Below are positions 62,991 to 64,000 of a stretch of 64,000 nt of DNA, one piece after another. The notes beneath the pieces were generated by a model that made no database searches, was not told the origin of the DNA, and saw nothing but the letters and a program-made list of their open reading frames with translations. This stretch comes from JADHLK01 sp038131695 (lineage in GTDB: Bacteria; Pseudomonadota; Alphaproteobacteria; Puniceispirillales; Puniceispirillaceae): the NCBI GenBank assembly GCA_038131695.1, contig JAYPQA010000030.1, forward strand, positions 1 through 64,000, written 5' to 3'. The stretch's first letter is position 1; each line of letters begins with the position of its first letter. The position numbers and the translations under genes are program-made.

Positions 62991-63929
62991 ATGTCAAGCT
63001 TGCAAGCCTGTTTCATGCGATTTAACCGCCTTTTTGCCAGCCGGGCTGCCACTCTTGGTGCCGGTCTGGGCGTTGGTCTGGGCGCTGGTTTGGCCCTGTT
63101 GCTGACAGCCGGGCAGCTGGCAGCTGGACAGCTGGCAGCCGGACAGCTGGTCCTGCTGGGGGGTCAGGCTGAGCAGGGAGGGCTGATGGTATTTTCCTGT
63201 GCGCCCGGCTGCGCGGCGCAGCTGGATGAAGCGCCGCTCTTTATTGATCTGGGCGGCCGGTTTGTTATCGGCTTTCACCGGGATGACAGCCAGCCCCGCC
63301 AGCTGCAGGTTAGCTGGCCGGGTGGCAGACAGGAAAGCCGCCTGATCACGCCCGCCCCGCGCCGCTATAAAATTCAGCGCATTGACGGGCTGCCGGAAAA
63401 ATTTGTGACCCCCTCTGAGGCGGTGCTGGCCCGAATTCGCGCCGATGCGGACAATGTGCGCCGCGCCCGCCAGCAGATAACAGAACAGGATGATTTTATC
63501 CGCAACGGTTTTGACTGGCCGGCAAAAGGGCGGATTACCGGCATTTATGGCAGCCAGCGCATTTTAAATGGCCAGCCGCGCCAGCCGCATTACGGCATTG
63601 ATATCGCCCTGGCCAGCGGCACCCCGGTGCGCGCCGCCGCAGCAGGCCGGGTCGTCCTGGCAGATGATCTCTATTTTACCGGCTGGACGGTTATTCTCGA
63701 TCACGGCCATGGGGTCAGCTCTACCTATTCGCATTTGCAGGAAACAGCGGTAAAAACCGGTCAGCAGCTGGCGCGCGGGGCGGTGCTGGGCCTGTCCGGC
63801 TCTACTGGGCGATCAACCGGCCCGCATCTGGATTGGCGGGTGAACTGGCTGGATAAGCGGCTTGATCCACAAAAGATCACAGGCCGGCCAGCTGACTGGG
63901 CGGCGGGGGCTGGGCAAGCTGCGGACTAG
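62991..63929 (+). CDS. M23 (LytM) family peptidase
   Basis: About 312 residues. The signal or anchor helix contains LGVGLGAGLALLLTAGQL, then the repeat AAGQLAAGQL. The C-terminal LytM domain has HYGIDIALASGTPVRAAAAG (His and Asp zinc ligands), GHGVSSTYSHLQETAVKTGQ with the second metal His, and STGPHLDWRVNWLDK with HxD. A complete zinc set suggests an active murein endopeptidase. ATG 62991 lies after AAAGGAG, while a GTG 24 bases upstream is an alternative. The N-terminal repeat is coded by a small tandem repeat. Confidence 0.88.
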   Translation: MSSLQACFMRFNRLFASRAATLGAGLGVGLGAGLALLLTAGQLAAGQLAAGQLVLLGGQAEQGGLMVFSCAPGCAAQLDEAPLFIDLGGRFVIGFHRDDSQPRQLQVSWPGGRQESRLITPAPRRYKIQRIDGLPEKFVTPSEAVLARIRADADNVRRARQQITEQDDFIRNGFDWPAKGRITGIYGSQRILNGQPRQPHYGIDIALASGTPVRAAAAGRVVLADDLYFTGWTVILDHGHGVSSTYSHLQETAVKTGQQLARGAVLGLSGSTGRSTGPHLDWRVNWLDKRLDPQKITGRPADWAAGAGQAAD

Positions 63930-64000
63930 TTTGGTGCGGGGCCAGAAGTTTTCTATAAGGAAAATATTTTTTGCTTGGCCTGTGTTGAATCATCTGCCCC

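Noticed and set aside
1..64000. CRISPR array, rRNA operon, insertion sequence or integrase
   Set aside because: I looked for regularly spaced repeats, 16S/23S landmarks and transposase or tyrosine-recombinase motifs, and found none. The tRNA-derived repeats are the only mobile-element trace.

Overview
The window looks like a mosaic of at least three genomes in a noisy assembly, not one continuous chromosome. About 57 of its 64 kb (roughly 6.34 kb to the end) read as one alphaproteobacterium. GapR, a DUF1244 protein, type-2 PyrF, a two-domain cold-shock protein and a pntAB pair point there. The marine SAR116 group is my guess from the gene mix, not a proven placement.

Layout. (1) 1-2880 is AT-richer and full of indels: a tRNA-Gly, an HU-type protein and ribonuclease Y (rny), of Patescibacteria or Firmicutes type. 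(2) 2881 to about 6335 is GC-rich and clean. It holds a FAD-dependent oxidoreductase, a Gfo/Idh/MocA dehydrogenase and an SDR of the kind common in Verrucomicrobiota/Planctomycetota. Both outer genes are cut inside conserved regions, so both ends are probable chimeric joins. (3) About 6340-15072 is alphaproteobacterial but riddled with frameshifts: pntA, pntB, a small membrane protein, an ABC1-type kinase, M3 oligoendopeptidase F and a long-chain acyl-CoA synthetase. (4) 15.08-29.73 kb is a catabolic gene set bounded by two copies of a roughly 155-170 bp repeat that contains the 3' part of a tRNA-Arg(CCU)-like gene. (5) 29.8-40.5 kb is a second catabolic island, ending at a third copy of the tRNA 3' half. 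(6) 40.6-64 kb is mostly housekeeping and envelope DNA: a UDP-sugar epimerase, an STT3/PglB-like oligosaccharyltransferase, betaine aldehyde dehydrogenase, a GT4 glycosyltransferase, asparagine synthetase, Lrp, two RNA methyltransferases, fhs, a GlxA-type regulator, sufE, a GT39 enzyme, mntR, gapR, pyrF, a cold-shock protein, an MFS carrier, trxB and an M23 peptidase.

How the genes work together. Region 4 is one long leftward operon: sugar-type ABC importer, SnoaL-like protein, HisD/HpsN-type dehydrogenase, SnoaL-like protein, SDR, LacI repressor, SnoaL-like protein, bicupin and MetE-like methyltransferase. Diverging from it is a two-gene unit of a fourth SnoaL-like protein and a lactonase-type amidohydrolase. 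The shared 186 bp promoter region has nested palindromes. This reads as import and stepwise oxidation of a small polar compound by a pathway I cannot name. Region 5 pairs a NicX-type ring-opening dioxygenase with a three-subunit molybdenum hydroxylase, a CoxG-like protein, an alpha/beta hydrolase and a complete Liv-type ABC importer. That fits uptake and breakdown of an N-heteroaromatic acid.

Many single-base frameshifts are probably sequencing errors. I describe such genes as intact in life unless stated otherwise.
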